Assembly: GCF_018812025.1 (NCBI RefSeq)
Contig: NC_063057.1
Coordinates: forward strand, 19,182,638 to 19,246,637
Source of the DNA: Megalobrama amblycephala
Taxonomy: Eukaryota > Chordata > Actinopteri > Cypriniformes > Xenocyprididae
Direction of reading: 5' to 3'
DNA length: 64,000 nucleotides
Position 1 is the stretch's first letter, and every line of letters begins with the position of its first letter. The position numbers were made by a program, and so were the translations under genes. Below the pieces are notes generated by a model, which was not told the DNA's origin, searched no databases, and was given only the letters and a program-made list of their open reading frames with translations. Positions 12,382-23,356 of this stretch are shown here, piece after piece.

Positions 12382-12639
12382 ATGGATTTGTGAAAGCTAA
12401 AACAAAAGAATAAAACTAAAAGAAAAGAACAAAAAAGAGCAAAACATAGGAACTAAAAATGTGTGAAAAAAGAATGACCGGAAAAACACAAAAACTAAAA
12501 ACATTCAAACACAAGAAACAAACATGTGATAACATACAAAACGCAAGAAAGCAAGCACAGACACACAGACAAACAAGCACACACACAAAACAACATACAC
12601 ATACAAAAAAGAATATGCATGAAAGAACAAATGCATCAC
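12382..12639. repeat. A-rich degenerate tandem repeat, right part
   Basis: Continues the motifs of 10861..11357 (ATAGGAACTAAAAATGTGT, AAAGAACAAAA) and grades into CACACA-rich sequence. The plus-strand frame through this block is low complexity and not a gene. Confidence 0.55.
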
Positions 12640-12704
12640 TTGCATCCTCATTTGTAAGTCGCTTTGGATAAAAGCATCTGCTAAATGAAGAAATGTAAAT
12701 GTAG
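12640..12704 (+). repeat. 3' tail of an L2-type (UnaL2-like) LINE or its SINE
   Basis: TTGTAAGTCGCTTTGGATAA followed by AAGCATCTGCTAAATGA and two TGTAAA-like repeats is the conserved 3' hairpin and (TGTAA)n tail known for the UnaL2 group of fish L2 LINEs and SINEs that share it. Only the tail is recognisable, so a LINE and a SINE cannot be separated. Confidence 0.65.
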
Positions 12705-13540
12705 AGAGAAGGGATGAAAGAAAGAGGGCAAGGACTACAGAAGATGACTACAGAATCTTCTACAGAAGCTGGGACAAGCAGAGCTTATGTAATTTGCAGG
12801 TCAGCCTTGTGCAGCGCCGTTCCACTGATTAGAAGCTCCAGTGTGTGTGTGTGTTAGATTCAGGGTTCTGGGGCAGACTTGAGGTTCAGGACCTCCACTG
12901 AGAGCTCCCAAACATCCATCCACCCACTGTCCTCCTCTGATAAGAAATAAAGCCGTACCCGCAGAGAGAGCCGCCAAATGAACTCGCTAATCAGCTAATG
13001 CACACAGAAAGAACAGGTAAAAATGCAGAACTATTCCAAGAATGTGCATGCGTGTGTGTGTGCGCTGAGGGACTCTGACTCATAGGACAGCGCAACGTCA
13101 TCTCAAACACAATTCAATATAGCATCTCAGAATTACAGCTGTCATCTGACTTGTTAGCAGCGCTGATGTAAGACAGTGCCGCAGGTTATATGAGCAAAAA
13201 CCAGAGCTGAAGATGATTGTAAAATTTTACATTACAGTCTTCTTTCCAAAAAATGTCAGTGCTAGTAGGAGCACATGCCATATGCCAAATGTAAAAATGT
13301 GAGTGTGTATGTGTGTTTGTTCAGCAGGTTTACTTAGGCGCTCCAGTGGCAGCACTGAAGGTCAAGGACACCCTCTCACTGTCTGATGTGTGCCCTCAAT
13401 TACCCACAAGCCATCTGTGCACTCTCTCCCCCTCTTTCTCTCTCTCACCTTCAAAGTGAATGTGGTGAAGATCTAGTATCATTTGAGGCGGAGGCATTGG
13501 TTGATGGTGAAAAGGACAATTCCTATTTTAGGAGTGTACT
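12705..13540. other. Noncoding stretch, nothing recognised
   Basis: Contains (GT)n-like short runs near 12842, 13050 and 13300, and C/T-rich sequence at 13420..13450. No exon or transposon ends recognised. Confidence 0.4.
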
Positions 13541-13544
13541 GACA

Positions 13545-13720
13545 CCGGTGTAGTCTGATTCCTGAATGAATGTCTCTGAGTTGAGATTTTAACGATTAAT
13601 CGTGCAGGATCTAATGAGGTTCTTTTTAGTGAATTAAAAACATACAACACAACCAGGTTATTCTGATTCTCGAACTAATGTCTCTATTTAGTTGGTTCTT
13701 TGTAATGATTAACACCTGTG
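13545..13720. repeat. Decayed tandem repeat, ~75-bp unit (copy 1)
   Basis: Two degenerate units containing GTCTGATTCCTGAATGAATG, a TCT(AC)T block, and GGTTCTTTTTAGTGAATTAA. The same unit recurs at 16440..16800, on the other side of the TTAA element 14045..16432, suggesting one array split by that insertion or two copies of one repeat. Confidence 0.5.
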
Positions 13721-13951
13721 AAGAGATGGCGCCAACCCCTGCGAGGACTTCAGATGACGCAAACTCTGGTTCAACATGCACCATTCCAAATTTTGCTATA
13801 TATCCTAATCATTATTAACATGTTTTCATTACTTCCATGAGCTCATTGTTTCTACCATAAATTAATACATTGTTAGCTAACTGCGTGATTTGTATATGTA
13901 CATTGCTGAAATTACAAAAATTAGACACATCTCTGATAACAGATTACTCTA

Positions 13952-14044
13952 AATTGTAATGTTGACATGCATTCTCTGTAAAGCTGCTTTGAAACAATAT
14001 GTATTGTGAAAAGCGCTATACAAATAAGTGTGAACTGAAGTGAA
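13952..14044 (+). repeat. 3' end of a LINE/SINE (tail CTGTAAAGCTGCTTTG)
   Basis: CTGTAAAGCTGCTTTGAAAC, AAAAGCGCTATACAAATAA and a (TGAACTGAAGTGAA) tail match, with few changes, the 3' end of the retroposon at 40199..40692. The 5' limit is unknown. Confidence 0.6.
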
Positions 14045-16432
14045 TTAAAGGTGCAATATGTAAGAATTTTGTAGTAAAATATGCAAAAACCACTAGGCCA
14101 GTGTTATATATTTTGTTCACTGGAGTACTTACAATATCCCAAATGTTTGCAACTATTTGTAAATCGTGAGAAAATTGCAATTTTAACCAAGGCTCCGGGA
14201 CGTGTGAGGAGTCGCTTGTCAATTGCGTCATACCCGCGTTACAATCGGTTTCCGGTTTTATTTTGTAGAAACCATGGAAACACCAAAGACGCTTTAATAT
14301 ATTACATGTTTTAATAGACAAGGCAACAACTGTTTTGATATATTTATAGACATAAAACTAATTGTTGTTATATAGCTCAACACGTTTAGTCTTATTGTTT
14401 AAATCTAATTTTCTTGATTTTTTTGCGAGTACCATGCTTTACCATGCCTCAGAGAAAAACACTATTTTGTGAAGTAGCTAACATAGCATAATCAGATTTA
14501 TTTTTACTAACAGTAATACAGAATTTTCTCCATCATACTATACGTTTTAAAATTAATTGCATGCCATTTATCAACACAAGCCATCCAGCATTTAATATGA
14601 TATTCTAAAATCGATCTATCTGACTGCGGTGTGCAACAGTGTCTCACAGCAGCCGCTGAGTGAACGCACAGAGTAACATTATAACATCATTTTCAACACT
14701 CTCAAATGTATCTAATATGATAAACAGAGCTGCGTTACCTCATACTCATGACCGGAAAAGCGGAAGTGGCACCGGCGACTAGGGATGGGTACCGAAACCC
14801 GGTATTATATTGGCCCCGGAGCTAAATTATGAAAGACCGGTGTATCGATAAGCTCTGATGTTAACGGTTCTGCTATCGGTACTGGAGAAATTATGAAGAA
14901 AATACACGTACACTATTATTGCTATATAGACATTATCTTGCGAATTCTATCTCGCCAGAGTCACCAGCTGTGTATGTATGCAATAATATTAGGACATTTG
15001 TGTACGATGCATTTTTGCTTTCACAATCCAGAAGAGAGATCGCGCTCACGCGCTCAGGAGCTACAGCGCGCGCAGCCGCTCACATGAAAGCCCTTTTTAA
15101 TGGTGACGATGGAGGAGAGAACTAAACAACTAAATGTCTGCTTACACTTTAGGCCTGTAATATTATGCTTATTTTATTTTTGATTTCGATTTTGGCTTCC
15201 AAGGATCAGAAAGAAGATATCTGAGGTAAAACTATTAAAAACTAGCCGCGTTTCGTCTAGCACACCTTCTATTCACAGCTGTGCGCATTCATTCCTCCCT
15301 AAACCCAAACTTAACGTCAGAATCAGCACAATCGGTGATTGTTGTAAAATCCAGTCTTTACTGTTGCTAAATTGCAGTGAATGTTTGATAATTATCAACG
15401 TTTTAAAACGTTGAAAGCACAGTAATCCGCGCAAGAGACGCTGTTCCTCAGGCTGAATTGTGTGTGCTTGCGCTCCAAAATTGATCGCAAATAGACAAAC
15501 AAATTACACGTTGGGCTTCAGGTGCATGTCCAAACGATCAAATGCACACAAACATATGTTAAAATAACCGGATTGGAGCGTGTTTAGCTACTTAAACGCA
15601 GTTTATATCGTAAGTGTACATGAACAGCTGGGAGAAAATCCGATGTGTGTTAATATCTATTGTCTTAAAGTGACAGCAGTCACCTTCTGATGATTGTGTC
15701 ATGAGTGTTAATCAAACAAGTAAATGCAAAGAGAAAATCACTCACAGCTCTTCATCTGAATATAGTTAGCTTTAATAAGCATTAATTTATTAATTTATAC
15801 TGTGAAAACCATGCAGTGTTATTTTACATTTGGTTACTTTACTTCGATTTCTTTTAGGCCTATATTACTTACCTGAACACATGAACAAATGAAAGCACTT
15901 TATTTCATTTGTATCTTTGTTTTATTGTATTTGTCAGTTTGTTTTACTTTGTTTCTTTGTTCATGTTCTTACTGTATATTATATAAAACACCAAAAATGC
16001 TAGACACCATATAATATAAAGCCAAGTTAATTCAGCTCTTATATATATATATAAACAAAAAGTACCGATAAAAATACCGTTAAAGTACCGGATCGATAAG
16101 CAGTATCGGTAAGAGTAGTAATACCATTAAAACGTTAACGATACCCATCCCTACCGGCGACTGTGTCATAATAAAAGTTCTGCTGCTCGTGAGGCGTGTG
16201 TTGCTCAATCGCTCCAACGGCCTCGTTCACCTCCCACAAGATTCGGTCCTGCTCTGCTTCATACTACAGTAACGTTAATAATCACATCCATGAACATGAT
16301 TTCTTCCCGAATCCTATCCCAATTCTTTTCCACCGACCGTTGAGTTGAAGACCACATCAAGCTACACCTTTGTTTTGAATAGGTCTCTAGCGACCTCTAG
16401 CGGACAGAAAATCTTACATAGTGCACCTTTAA
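14045..16432. mobile_element. TTAA-type element carrying an inserted hAT element
   Basis: Left end TTAAAGGTGCAATATGTAAG, right end inverse TTAAAGGTGCACTATGTAAG. Apart from the insertion at 14780..16153 it aligns along its length with 62264..63268, including AGGCTCCGGGACGTGTGAGG and CCTCTAGCGACCTCTAGCGG. Without the insertion it is about 1.0 kb. No transposase frame. Confidence 0.85.
14780..16153. mobile_element. hAT-type nonautonomous element, exact 8-bp duplication
   Basis: Ends TAGGGATGGGTACCG and inverse TAGGGATGGGTATCG, flanked on both sides by CCGGCGAC (14772..14779 and 16154..16161). An 8-bp duplication is diagnostic for hAT. The empty site is seen in the sister copy of the host repeat near 62970, which has one copy of a similar octamer (CAGGCGAC). 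Open frames at 14893..15125 show no transposase motif, so the element looks nonautonomous. Confidence 0.88.
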
Positions 16433-16439
16433 TGGATCA

Positions 16440-16800
16440 AAAAAATACAGTGCAACCAGTGTAGTCTGAATCCTGAACAAATGACTCTAATGAGTTGGTT
16501 CTTTTTAGTGAATCAAAAGCATAAAGTGCAACCAGCGTAGATTTTTGAATGAATGATTTGAATGTAGTGTTGTCAAAAGTACTGACATGTCGGTACTAAA
16601 ATGTAAAAAATATGACGCTTTGGGCATGGTTGAGCGGATTCGTAAACACCTCTGACTGGCCATTGTGTTGACTGCGGTTGGTACTTTTGACAACACTACT
16701 TGAACGAGTTGGTTATTTTTAGTGAAACATACAGCTTACAACTGCAGTACTTAAATGAGGAATCGTTCAGAGGAACTGGAATCAGATCCATTTAATTCTT
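16440..16800. repeat. Decayed tandem repeat, ~75-bp unit (copy 2)
   Basis: Repeated GTAGTCTGAATCCTGAAC, ATGAGTTGGTTCTTTTTAGT and GAATCAAAAGCATA blocks, in the same orientation as 13545..13720. The array is interrupted by the small hAT-like element at 16565..16698. Confidence 0.5.
16565..16698. mobile_element. 134-bp hAT-like MITE
   Basis: Perfect 17-base ends TAGTGTTGTCAAAAGTA with their inverse at the right. Flanking octamers TTTGAATG and CTTGAACG agree at 6 of 8 positions, fitting an old hAT target duplication. A 63-codon minus-strand frame covers it and is incidental. Confidence 0.75.
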
Positions 16801-17375
16801 TATGACTCCCATCCCTAATTTTCAACAATGTAAATATATTCTCTTTATTTAGGTGAACCTCAAAATATCAGAACTGTGCAATAGGCCTAATAGTACTATT
16901 TATTCAGTCTTAGTTTGACCTGTAGTGAGGTCACGACACACACAGAGCTGATCCAATCAGCAGTCATATGAATATCACAGGCACACAATGCAAGAACAAC
17001 TAATGCCCTGCTGATACTAGTTATATTTATCCTTTACACACTCCTTTTCTGTTTTCCTCTCTTTCACATGCAGAGTACTTCCTCCTATCTGTCATTCCTT
17101 TCCCCCTCCAACACTCTCCTGCCCTCCGGATGGGTGTTTTGCTTCTCTCTTTCTTTTGCTCTCTTACTGTTGCTCTTATCTGAGGTGATGAGACGGTTCA
17201 AATCACACAGAAGCTGCTGTAAAGATGAGAGAGCTTTTAAAATTTAAAGAGGCCATATTCTTCTGAAGCATTTTATTTCCCCCCTGAGGTCCACTTATAA
17301 TGTTAGTCAAGGTTTCTTGCACAAGAAAAGTTCTAATTTAGTTTTTCAAGACCTTTTCCACCCTCTCGTTGACCC
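16801..17375. other. Noncoding stretch, nothing recognised
   Basis: Pyrimidine-rich at 17040..17170 with no exon or transposon ends. No supported feature. Confidence 0.4.
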
Positions 17376-17378
17376 TTA

Positions 17379-17645
17379 AAGTGCGGTTACATTAGCGAAT
17401 TTTGACAAATTTTAAGGGGCAAAAAAGGTCCGTTGTCTATTGTCAATAGTGTAGTGATGTATGAAGCACAGCTCATATACCTGTACATGTAGAAGTCACT
17501 TTCAAACCAAGGTCAACGCTTCCAAGAGAACTCAAGGGAAATCTTTCGCCCTCACGCAGAATTCTTGATTGCATGGATTCCTATTGAAATGACTGGATTT
17601 TGCCAGCGAAAATTTGCCAAACAATAGTAAATGTGAATGCACCTT
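17379..17645. mobile_element. Short inverted-repeat element, Harbinger-like
   Basis: Left end AAGTGCGGTTACATTAGC, right end inverse AAGGTGCATTCACATTTAC; inner parts (GCGAATTTTGACAAA / GGCAAATTTTCGCTGG) are also inverted. TTA precedes it and TAG follows, so a 3-bp duplication is only partly preserved. The segment TCTATTGTCAATAGTGTAGT reappears inverted near 21243..21265, marking a fragment of the same family there. Confidence 0.55.
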
Positions 17646-17686
17646 TAGAATTGATTAAACTACTGTTCCTTTGGGATGTCTATATG

Positions 17687-18986
17687 TACAGTGCGCAGTG
17701 TAAATGAGTACACCCCCTTTGAAAAGTAAAATTTTAAACAATATCTCAATTAACACAAAAACAATTTCCAAAATGTTGACAAGACAAAGTTTTGTATAAC
17801 ATGAAAGTAAGTTTAATAATATAACTTAGAGAACAAAATGTCAGTTTTACTAAAATTAGGGTGATGCAAAAATGAGTACACCCCCAATGAAAGTCTCTGG
17901 AGCAAAGCTAAATTTTAGACTACAAATGTCTAATTTAACAAGAATTCAACAACAGGTGAGTCTAATTATTCATTACACGGGTGTCCAGCAGACAATTGAC
18001 TATAAAAGGGTGTTAAAACCCCTTCCCAATTCATGCTGTCAGCAATGGCACCACATGGAAGAGAAATGTCACAAGACCTGAGAAAGAAAATCATTTCTTT
18101 ACACCAGAAAGGCTACAAGAAGATCAGCAAAGCTTAACTTAGCAGTCAGAATACTGTAGCAAAAGTGGTACAAACATTTTAAAAAGATGGAACTGCAACC
18201 ATCTCATAGAAGTTAACACCTCTATACTCTGGAGTGATGAGACCAAGATAAATGTTTTTGGAACTGATGGCTTCCAAACTGTATGGCATCGCAAAGGTGA
18301 AGAATACAAAGAAAAATGCATGGTGCCTACAGTGAAACATGGTGGTGGCATAGTGTGGGGCTGCATGAGTGCTGCTGGTGTCGGGGAGCTGCATTTCATT
18401 GATGGCATCATGAATTCACAGATGTATTGCTCTATACTGAAAGAGAAGATGCTACCATCGCTCCATGCCCTTGGTTGTTGTGCACTTTTCCAACATGACA
18501 ATGATCCTAAACACACATCTAAGGCCACTGTTGGATTTCTGAAGAAGAACAGGGTGAAAGTGATTCAGAGGCTCCTGATCTGAACCCAATCGAACATCTA
18601 TGGGGAATTCTAAAGAGATTATCACTCTCCATCCAGCATCTAGTATCTAAAAGTGGTCATTCTTGAATATAGATGTTGCAAAATGTCGCCAACTTGTTCA
18701 TTCCATGCCTAGAAGACTTGGTGCTGCCATAAAAAATCATGAAGGCCATACAAAGTATTAGATGTAGTAGTTTTTGTTGTGGGGTGTACTCATTTTTGCA
18801 TCACCCTAATTTGTGTAAAACTGAAAAATTTGTAATCTAAGTTATATTATTAACCTTACTTTCATGTTATAAGTTAAACAGATGTTATATTAAAAATTAT
18901 TCTTGTCAACATTTTGGAAATTGCTTGTGTTCATTGAGATATTGTTTAAAATGTTACTTTTGTACTCATTTACGCTGAGCACTGTA
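17687..18986 (+). mobile_element. Tc1/mariner element with IR-DR ends, degraded
   Basis: TACAGTGCGCAGTGTAAATG at the left and inverse TACAGTGCTCAGCGTAAATG at the right, with TA at both boundaries. Terminal inverted repeats are about 200 bp, and a short direct repeat (AAATGAGTACACCCC) occurs at the outer and inner edge of the left arm, with matching inner copy on the right. That is the IR-DR layout of Tc1-like fish transposons. At 1300 bp it is shorter than an intact member because part of the transposase gene is deleted. Confidence 0.9.
18045..18761 (+). pseudogene. Tc1-like transposase pseudogene (DDE)
   Basis: An ATG-led N-terminus (MAPHGREMSQDLRKK, start of the DNA-binding helix-turn-helix region) breaks off after about 30 codons at a stop. 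The sequence then resumes in the catalytic half: WSDETKINVFG, the block HGGGIVWGCM, FQHDNDPKHTSK, and, one frame over, PDLNPIEHLWG, ending GAAIKNHEGHTKY and a stop. The three acidic catalytic positions are recognisable, but the rest of the DNA-binding region and part of the linker (over 100 codons) are missing and at least one frameshift separates the second and third motifs. Not functional as it stands. Confidence 0.88.
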
Positions 18987-19655
18987 AATGACCTCTTTGA
19001 TGATTGGCTAACCTCAATACATGTGAAATAAGTATTAACAATTCACCAAGTTGAAGGACCTCTGAACACATGTAAATGTGGCCAATCATATACTAATGTG
19101 TTCATGGGTGAGATATCATAACGAAAAACTCATCCTATATCACTTCACTTCAAAATAGAAATAAAAATTCAGTTTTCAATAACATAATCCCTTTAAGTCA
19201 CAATTCTCTTATAGCATAGTAAATATATACATACATTCCCCTCACACGTACACTCATTATCTACATGCGTTCACTCCTGCATACGGGGTCTTCTAAAGGC
19301 ATGTTTATTCTTGAGTTTAGCAGTTAGCTTGCACGGGTCCTTGCTTTGATATGTTTTACCAACGTGGCCTGAATATTATTCAGCAATAATGAGCCCCATT
19401 TAAAGCGCATTAGCATCTGCTCTGCCAGAGCGCTATGCTTTGATCAAACGGAAACACCAGCGCTGATTATTTCATAACGGAATAGGAAACTCCCTTTTGA
19501 GTCTTTCCAGCACAAGCCACGTCAGAATAAGCTGGCAGCTCTGTGACGTCAAATGATGCTTTGAAAGTTTCCCAAGAATCAAAATTGCTTTGTGGCTTGT
19601 AGTCCATGTGTGTTAGCTTTGAGGCTAATGTATACAGCATGCTACAGTACTCCTA
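18987..19655. other. Noncoding stretch, nothing recognised
   Basis: Mixed sequence with no transposon ends or exon. 19300..19600 is slightly richer in unique-looking sequence (GCGCATTAGCATCTGC) and could be conserved noncoding DNA, which cannot be judged from one genome. Confidence 0.35.
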
Positions 19656-19658
19656 AGA

Positions 19659-20410
19659 CCTGCTGCATGAAGCTAGTAGTTGAACAGACTCTGAGTTTCA
19701 GAGTAGGTTTAGAGTTGACAAAACCATACAAATCCAACCGGGTTTGATCCTGAGTTTGTGATTAACTCTGGAGCATGCTTGCAAACAGCCATTAAACACA
19801 GAGAGCATCATTTTGATTCACTTCTCACTAGAGAGACGGCGCATTCCACTTCTCTGCTGAAGACTGTGCAACAGTAAGTTATGTTATGAAAAATATCATG
19901 AATTTAAATGCATTTACGAGGCAGGAATAAACACTGAGTTTAGAGAATTTGAGAAGGCAGCTGAATGAAAATATCTGACTTTCAATGCATGTGTATCATC
20001 TTCATTTATAGGTTCACAAAGAGCTCAAAAGAATTCACAGTAGCTTAATATGTTTGAAAGCTTTATATGTTAAAGCTTGTCTTTATATATTTACATTAAT
20101 TAAAATGCAAAGTTTAATATTGTCAATTTCACTATCAACTGCTTTAAATTGGAGCGAGAGATACAGGGGGAGTGGCTTTACTTCATCAGATATGTCACTT
20201 TGCTCACAGCTGATTGGTCCAGTTTTGGTTTGCGATCTCTAACCCAGATTAAAACCTGCTCTGGAGTAAGTTACCTGTGTAGCATAAGTTACCATGACGG
20301 TTAACACCAATAAAAACCAATCCACTTTCTTCAGCCTGAAAAAACAGAGTTTGCTCAAACTAATCTCAAACTTAAATGGGTAGGAACTGAAACAGGCTTC
20401 ATGCAACAGG
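19659..20410. mobile_element. Nonautonomous element with CCTG(C/T)TGCATGAAG ends
   Basis: Left end CCTGCTGCATGAAGCTAG and inverse right end CCTGTTGCATGAAGCCTG; inner parts (GAGTTTGTGATTAACTCTG / AGATTAGTTTGAGCAAACTC and AACCGGGTTTGATCC / AATCTGGGTTAGAGATC) are loosely inverted. About 750 bp without transposase. Superfamily open. Confidence 0.6.
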
Positions 20411-20755
20411 CATCTGAAAAACTTCAGCACAAACACACATTTACAGTCTCTCTTTCTTATGGAAATCTGCAAAATATTAATGACTCATCTTGCATACAGG
20501 GGCGTACACAAATTTTTGTCCAATCAAATTCTCTCTAGAACAAGAATGTGCCTCCCGCTAATACCAAGTAGCTATACCAGTAGCAAGTAGCTAGATTTTT
20601 ACATTTTCTGAGAAAATTGCTGTTTACCACTAGCATGTTGTGGGTCGTTGCCAGGGTGTTGCCTTGTGGTTGCTGAGAAGTTCTGGGTCATTTTTAGTCC
20701 ATTGTTACTGTATGTGGGTACTAAGTCTCTATGATGTTCTGGTCCCTTTTTCAAC

Positions 20756-21230
20756 TTAAAGGATTAGTCCACTTTTAAATACACTTTTCCTGATAAATTT
20801 ACTCACCCCCATGTCATCCAAGATGTTCATGTCTTTCTTTCGTCAGTCGTAAAGAAATGAAGGTTTTTGAGGAAAACATTCCAGGATTTTTCTCCTTACA
20901 GTGGATTTCAATGGCTACCAATAGATTGAAGGTCAAAATTACAGTTTCAGTGCAGCTTCAAGGGCTTTAAACGATACCAGATGAGTAATAAGGGTCTTAT
21001 CTAGCGAATCGATCGGTCATTTTCGAAAAAAATACAACCGTTTATGCTTTATAAACAAAACATCGCCTTGAACGTACTTTCCGCTTCCGCATTCTTCATA
21101 ACGCTTACGCGGAATGTTCTACGCCTTCCCTATTCTACTTACGGAATGAACGCGGCGCCAGTTTCGTTTTTTTCCGTAACTTGAATATATAAACTTGAAT
21201 AATCCTGGAATGTTTTCTTCAAAAACCATA
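20756..21230. mobile_element. TTAA-type element, right arm internally deleted
   Basis: Starts TTAAAGGATTAGTCCACTTT and matches the left half of 47837..49089 for about 400 bp (ACTCACCCCCATGTCATCCA, CAGTGCAGCTTCAAGGGC, TACGCCTTCCCTATTC). Near 21195 it jumps to a short inverse piece AATCCTGGAATGTTTTCTTC of its own left arm and then stops, so the right terminus is lost. Confidence 0.7.
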
Positions 21231-21300
21231 CATCATACATCACTACACTATTGACAATAGACAATTAACTTTTTTTTACAAGCAAAATTTCAGCAGAAAC
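21231..21300. repeat. Fragment related to the element at 17379..17645
   Basis: CATCACTACACTATTGACAA, followed by TAGACAATTAAC, is the inverse of the block at about 17436..17462. Only this internal part is present and no ends remain. It abuts the broken right side of the TTAA element, so the two fragments may share one rearrangement. Confidence 0.5.
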
Positions 21301-21507
21301 ACTCTATATCCCACCCAAACTTCTTTTTTTCTATTAGATAATAGTGTTTGTCAAACCATTTCATGGGCACTCTTGTGCCACACTGAAAGAGACTGAGTGG
21401 GTCTGTTGATAGTTGTGGACATACTCTTGGTCTCTTGTGCTTGATGACACTCTCTCTCTCTCTTCTGCAACCCTATCTCTCTCATCCCAGGCTCACTCTT
21501 TCTCAGT

Positions 21508-21549
<42 letters not shown>

Positions 21550-22300
21550 TGACCTAGTTAGCAGGGGCTTGTCAGTCATACAGCTGTGTCATTCCTTTTT
21601 AAATGCTTTAGGCTCTCTGTTCTGACCATTACACATATGCGGCAGTGCCTGTCTTCTAGAACTAACTCTTCATATTCACATTTTCTGCTGGATGACTTCA
21701 TAATATTTATTTTTATTCAGAGAATATGTGCATGCATTTGTCACTCCCAATGACTTATGCGATAACATTGGAATGTTCTAGAACATGTCTTCATGTGCAG
21801 TTACATTTTATAAATTTTTTTCCACACTTGACAATCTCCAATGTTTTTATTGGCCAAAAAACTGTAATTCACATTATTTTCTTGAAAGCTAATTTTTGTC
21901 CACATTATTTACCCCCATTATTTAGCTGATTTCCCCTTGAATATTTGCAGAAAACAACGCAGGCCATAGTGTCACTCAGCAGTATTGTAAAGAGATGTCA
22001 CTAATGAAAATATCATTGGGCTATTTTTGTTCCTCATATCCTCTATTTGATGACAATGGCAGAAATGCATGGCCACATTAAGTTCTGGTGATATGTAACA
22101 ATTAAAGAAAAAAAGTACTTCATTTCAGCTTGCACAACAGTCACTAAGCTTAGTAGATTATATGATTTGATTCGCTCATGTCTGAAAAAAGGGACCATCA
22201 TTACTAAATTGATAATTCAATCAAGGTGGCCAAGACAAAGTAACTCTTTATTCACTAATCAAAGCCAAATATCCATGGTTCTGAGTAACTGCATTTTATA
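21301..22300. other. Noncoding stretch with a (CT)n microsatellite
   Basis: A clean (CT)n run occupies about 21510..21545 and a shorter one 21451..21462. No transposon ends or exon recognised; plus-strand frames at 21413..21929 are low complexity or unsupported. Confidence 0.5.
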
Positions 22301-22304
22301 AGTG

Positions 22305-22676
22305 CACTACAGTTCAAACATTTCTGAAAGAAGTCTCTTGAGTTCACAAATGTTGCATTTATTTGATCAAAAATAGAGTATATTGTGAAATATTACAATT
22401 TTTAAAATGTAATTTACAGTATTCCTGTGATTCGAATAGGCTGATTTAGTGCTCAAGAAACATTTATGGAAAAATCATGCTGCTTAATATTTTTGTGTAA
22501 ATTCTTTGATGTATAGTTCAAAACAACAGGATTTATTTGAAATAGAAATCTTTTCTAACATTATAAAAGGTCTTTACTGCCACTTTTGATCAATTTAATG
22601 CATCCTTGCTGAATAAAAGTATTAATTTCTTTAAAAAAAAAGGAATACTGACCTCAAACTTTTGAACAGTGGTGTA
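22305..22676. mobile_element. Cyprinid repeat with (G)TTCAAA-GTTT ends (copy 1)
   Basis: Ends CACTACAGTTCAAACATTTCTG and inverse GTACACCACTGTTCAAAAGT. The body has TTGCATTTATTTGATCAAAA, TTTTTAAAATGTAATTTACAG, GTGCTCAAGAAACATTT, TTATTTGAAATAGAAATC and TTTTGATCAATTTAATGCAT, phrases recognised from a very common cyprinid repeat. Other copies here: 45165..46735 (split), 50340..50770 and a scrap at about 32296..32340. Confidence 0.75.
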
Positions 22677-22867
22677 CATAAATGTATTTCTGTCATGACA
22701 ACTCTTGGGAGATTGGTATGGTAATGGAGATTGGCATGGTAATGCATATGGCAGTGTTAATTTGGTCTTGGTGGAATAGATCTGCTACGCTGCTGCGGCA
22801 AAGCAAGTACAGAGACTTACTACTGCCAATAGATTCACAGGCATGCTGCTGCTGCACATGTAACATA

Positions 22868-23353
22868 AGCTGTTTTTTTACCATCGGGCCGAATGGTTTT
22901 CATTGTGTAACCATTCTATTCCGTGCCGATCTGGGCCAGCTGGTATGGTTATGGTTTCATTTTCCACTGTGGGGCTCTTTGGAATGTAACACAAAAGTGT
23001 CAATCATTACCTTGGTAACACAACAGTTTATTGAGATGTAAATAATGACCGCGTTATGGAGGATGATCAGATATTTCTTTTAATTTTATTATTAATTTGT
23101 GTCTACGCCATTCAAATGGCGCACTAAGCCAGCTACAGAGAAACTTGTAGCCTGGCAACAGACAAGTGACCAATCCTGTGTGCCGACGTCACGGATTCTA
23201 CACGATTCAGAACAGTTAGACAACCGTGCCGAGAATTCCGAGCCAAGAACTTTTTGAAATTGTGCTGTGCCGAACCAGGTTCAAGTGGAAACACAACTGG
23301 AACCATTCCTTACCATTCTAAGAACCGTTCGGCCCGACGGTGGAAAAGCGGCT
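22868..23353. mobile_element. Nonautonomous element with CCGTCGGGCCGAA subterminal block
   Basis: Left AGCTGTTTTTTTACCATCGG then GCCGAATGGTT, right inverse AGCCGCTTTTCCACCGTCGG then GCCGAACGGTT. ATA flanks both sides (22865..22867, 23354..23356), a possible short duplication. About 490 bp, no transposase. A 119-codon plus-strand frame overlaps its left side and is incidental. Confidence 0.65.
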
Positions 23354-23356
23354 ATA

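Noticed and set aside
14893..15125. Frames inside the hAT element as possible transposase
   Set aside because: No hAT dimerisation or catalytic motif; two overlapping frames of similar length, both short.
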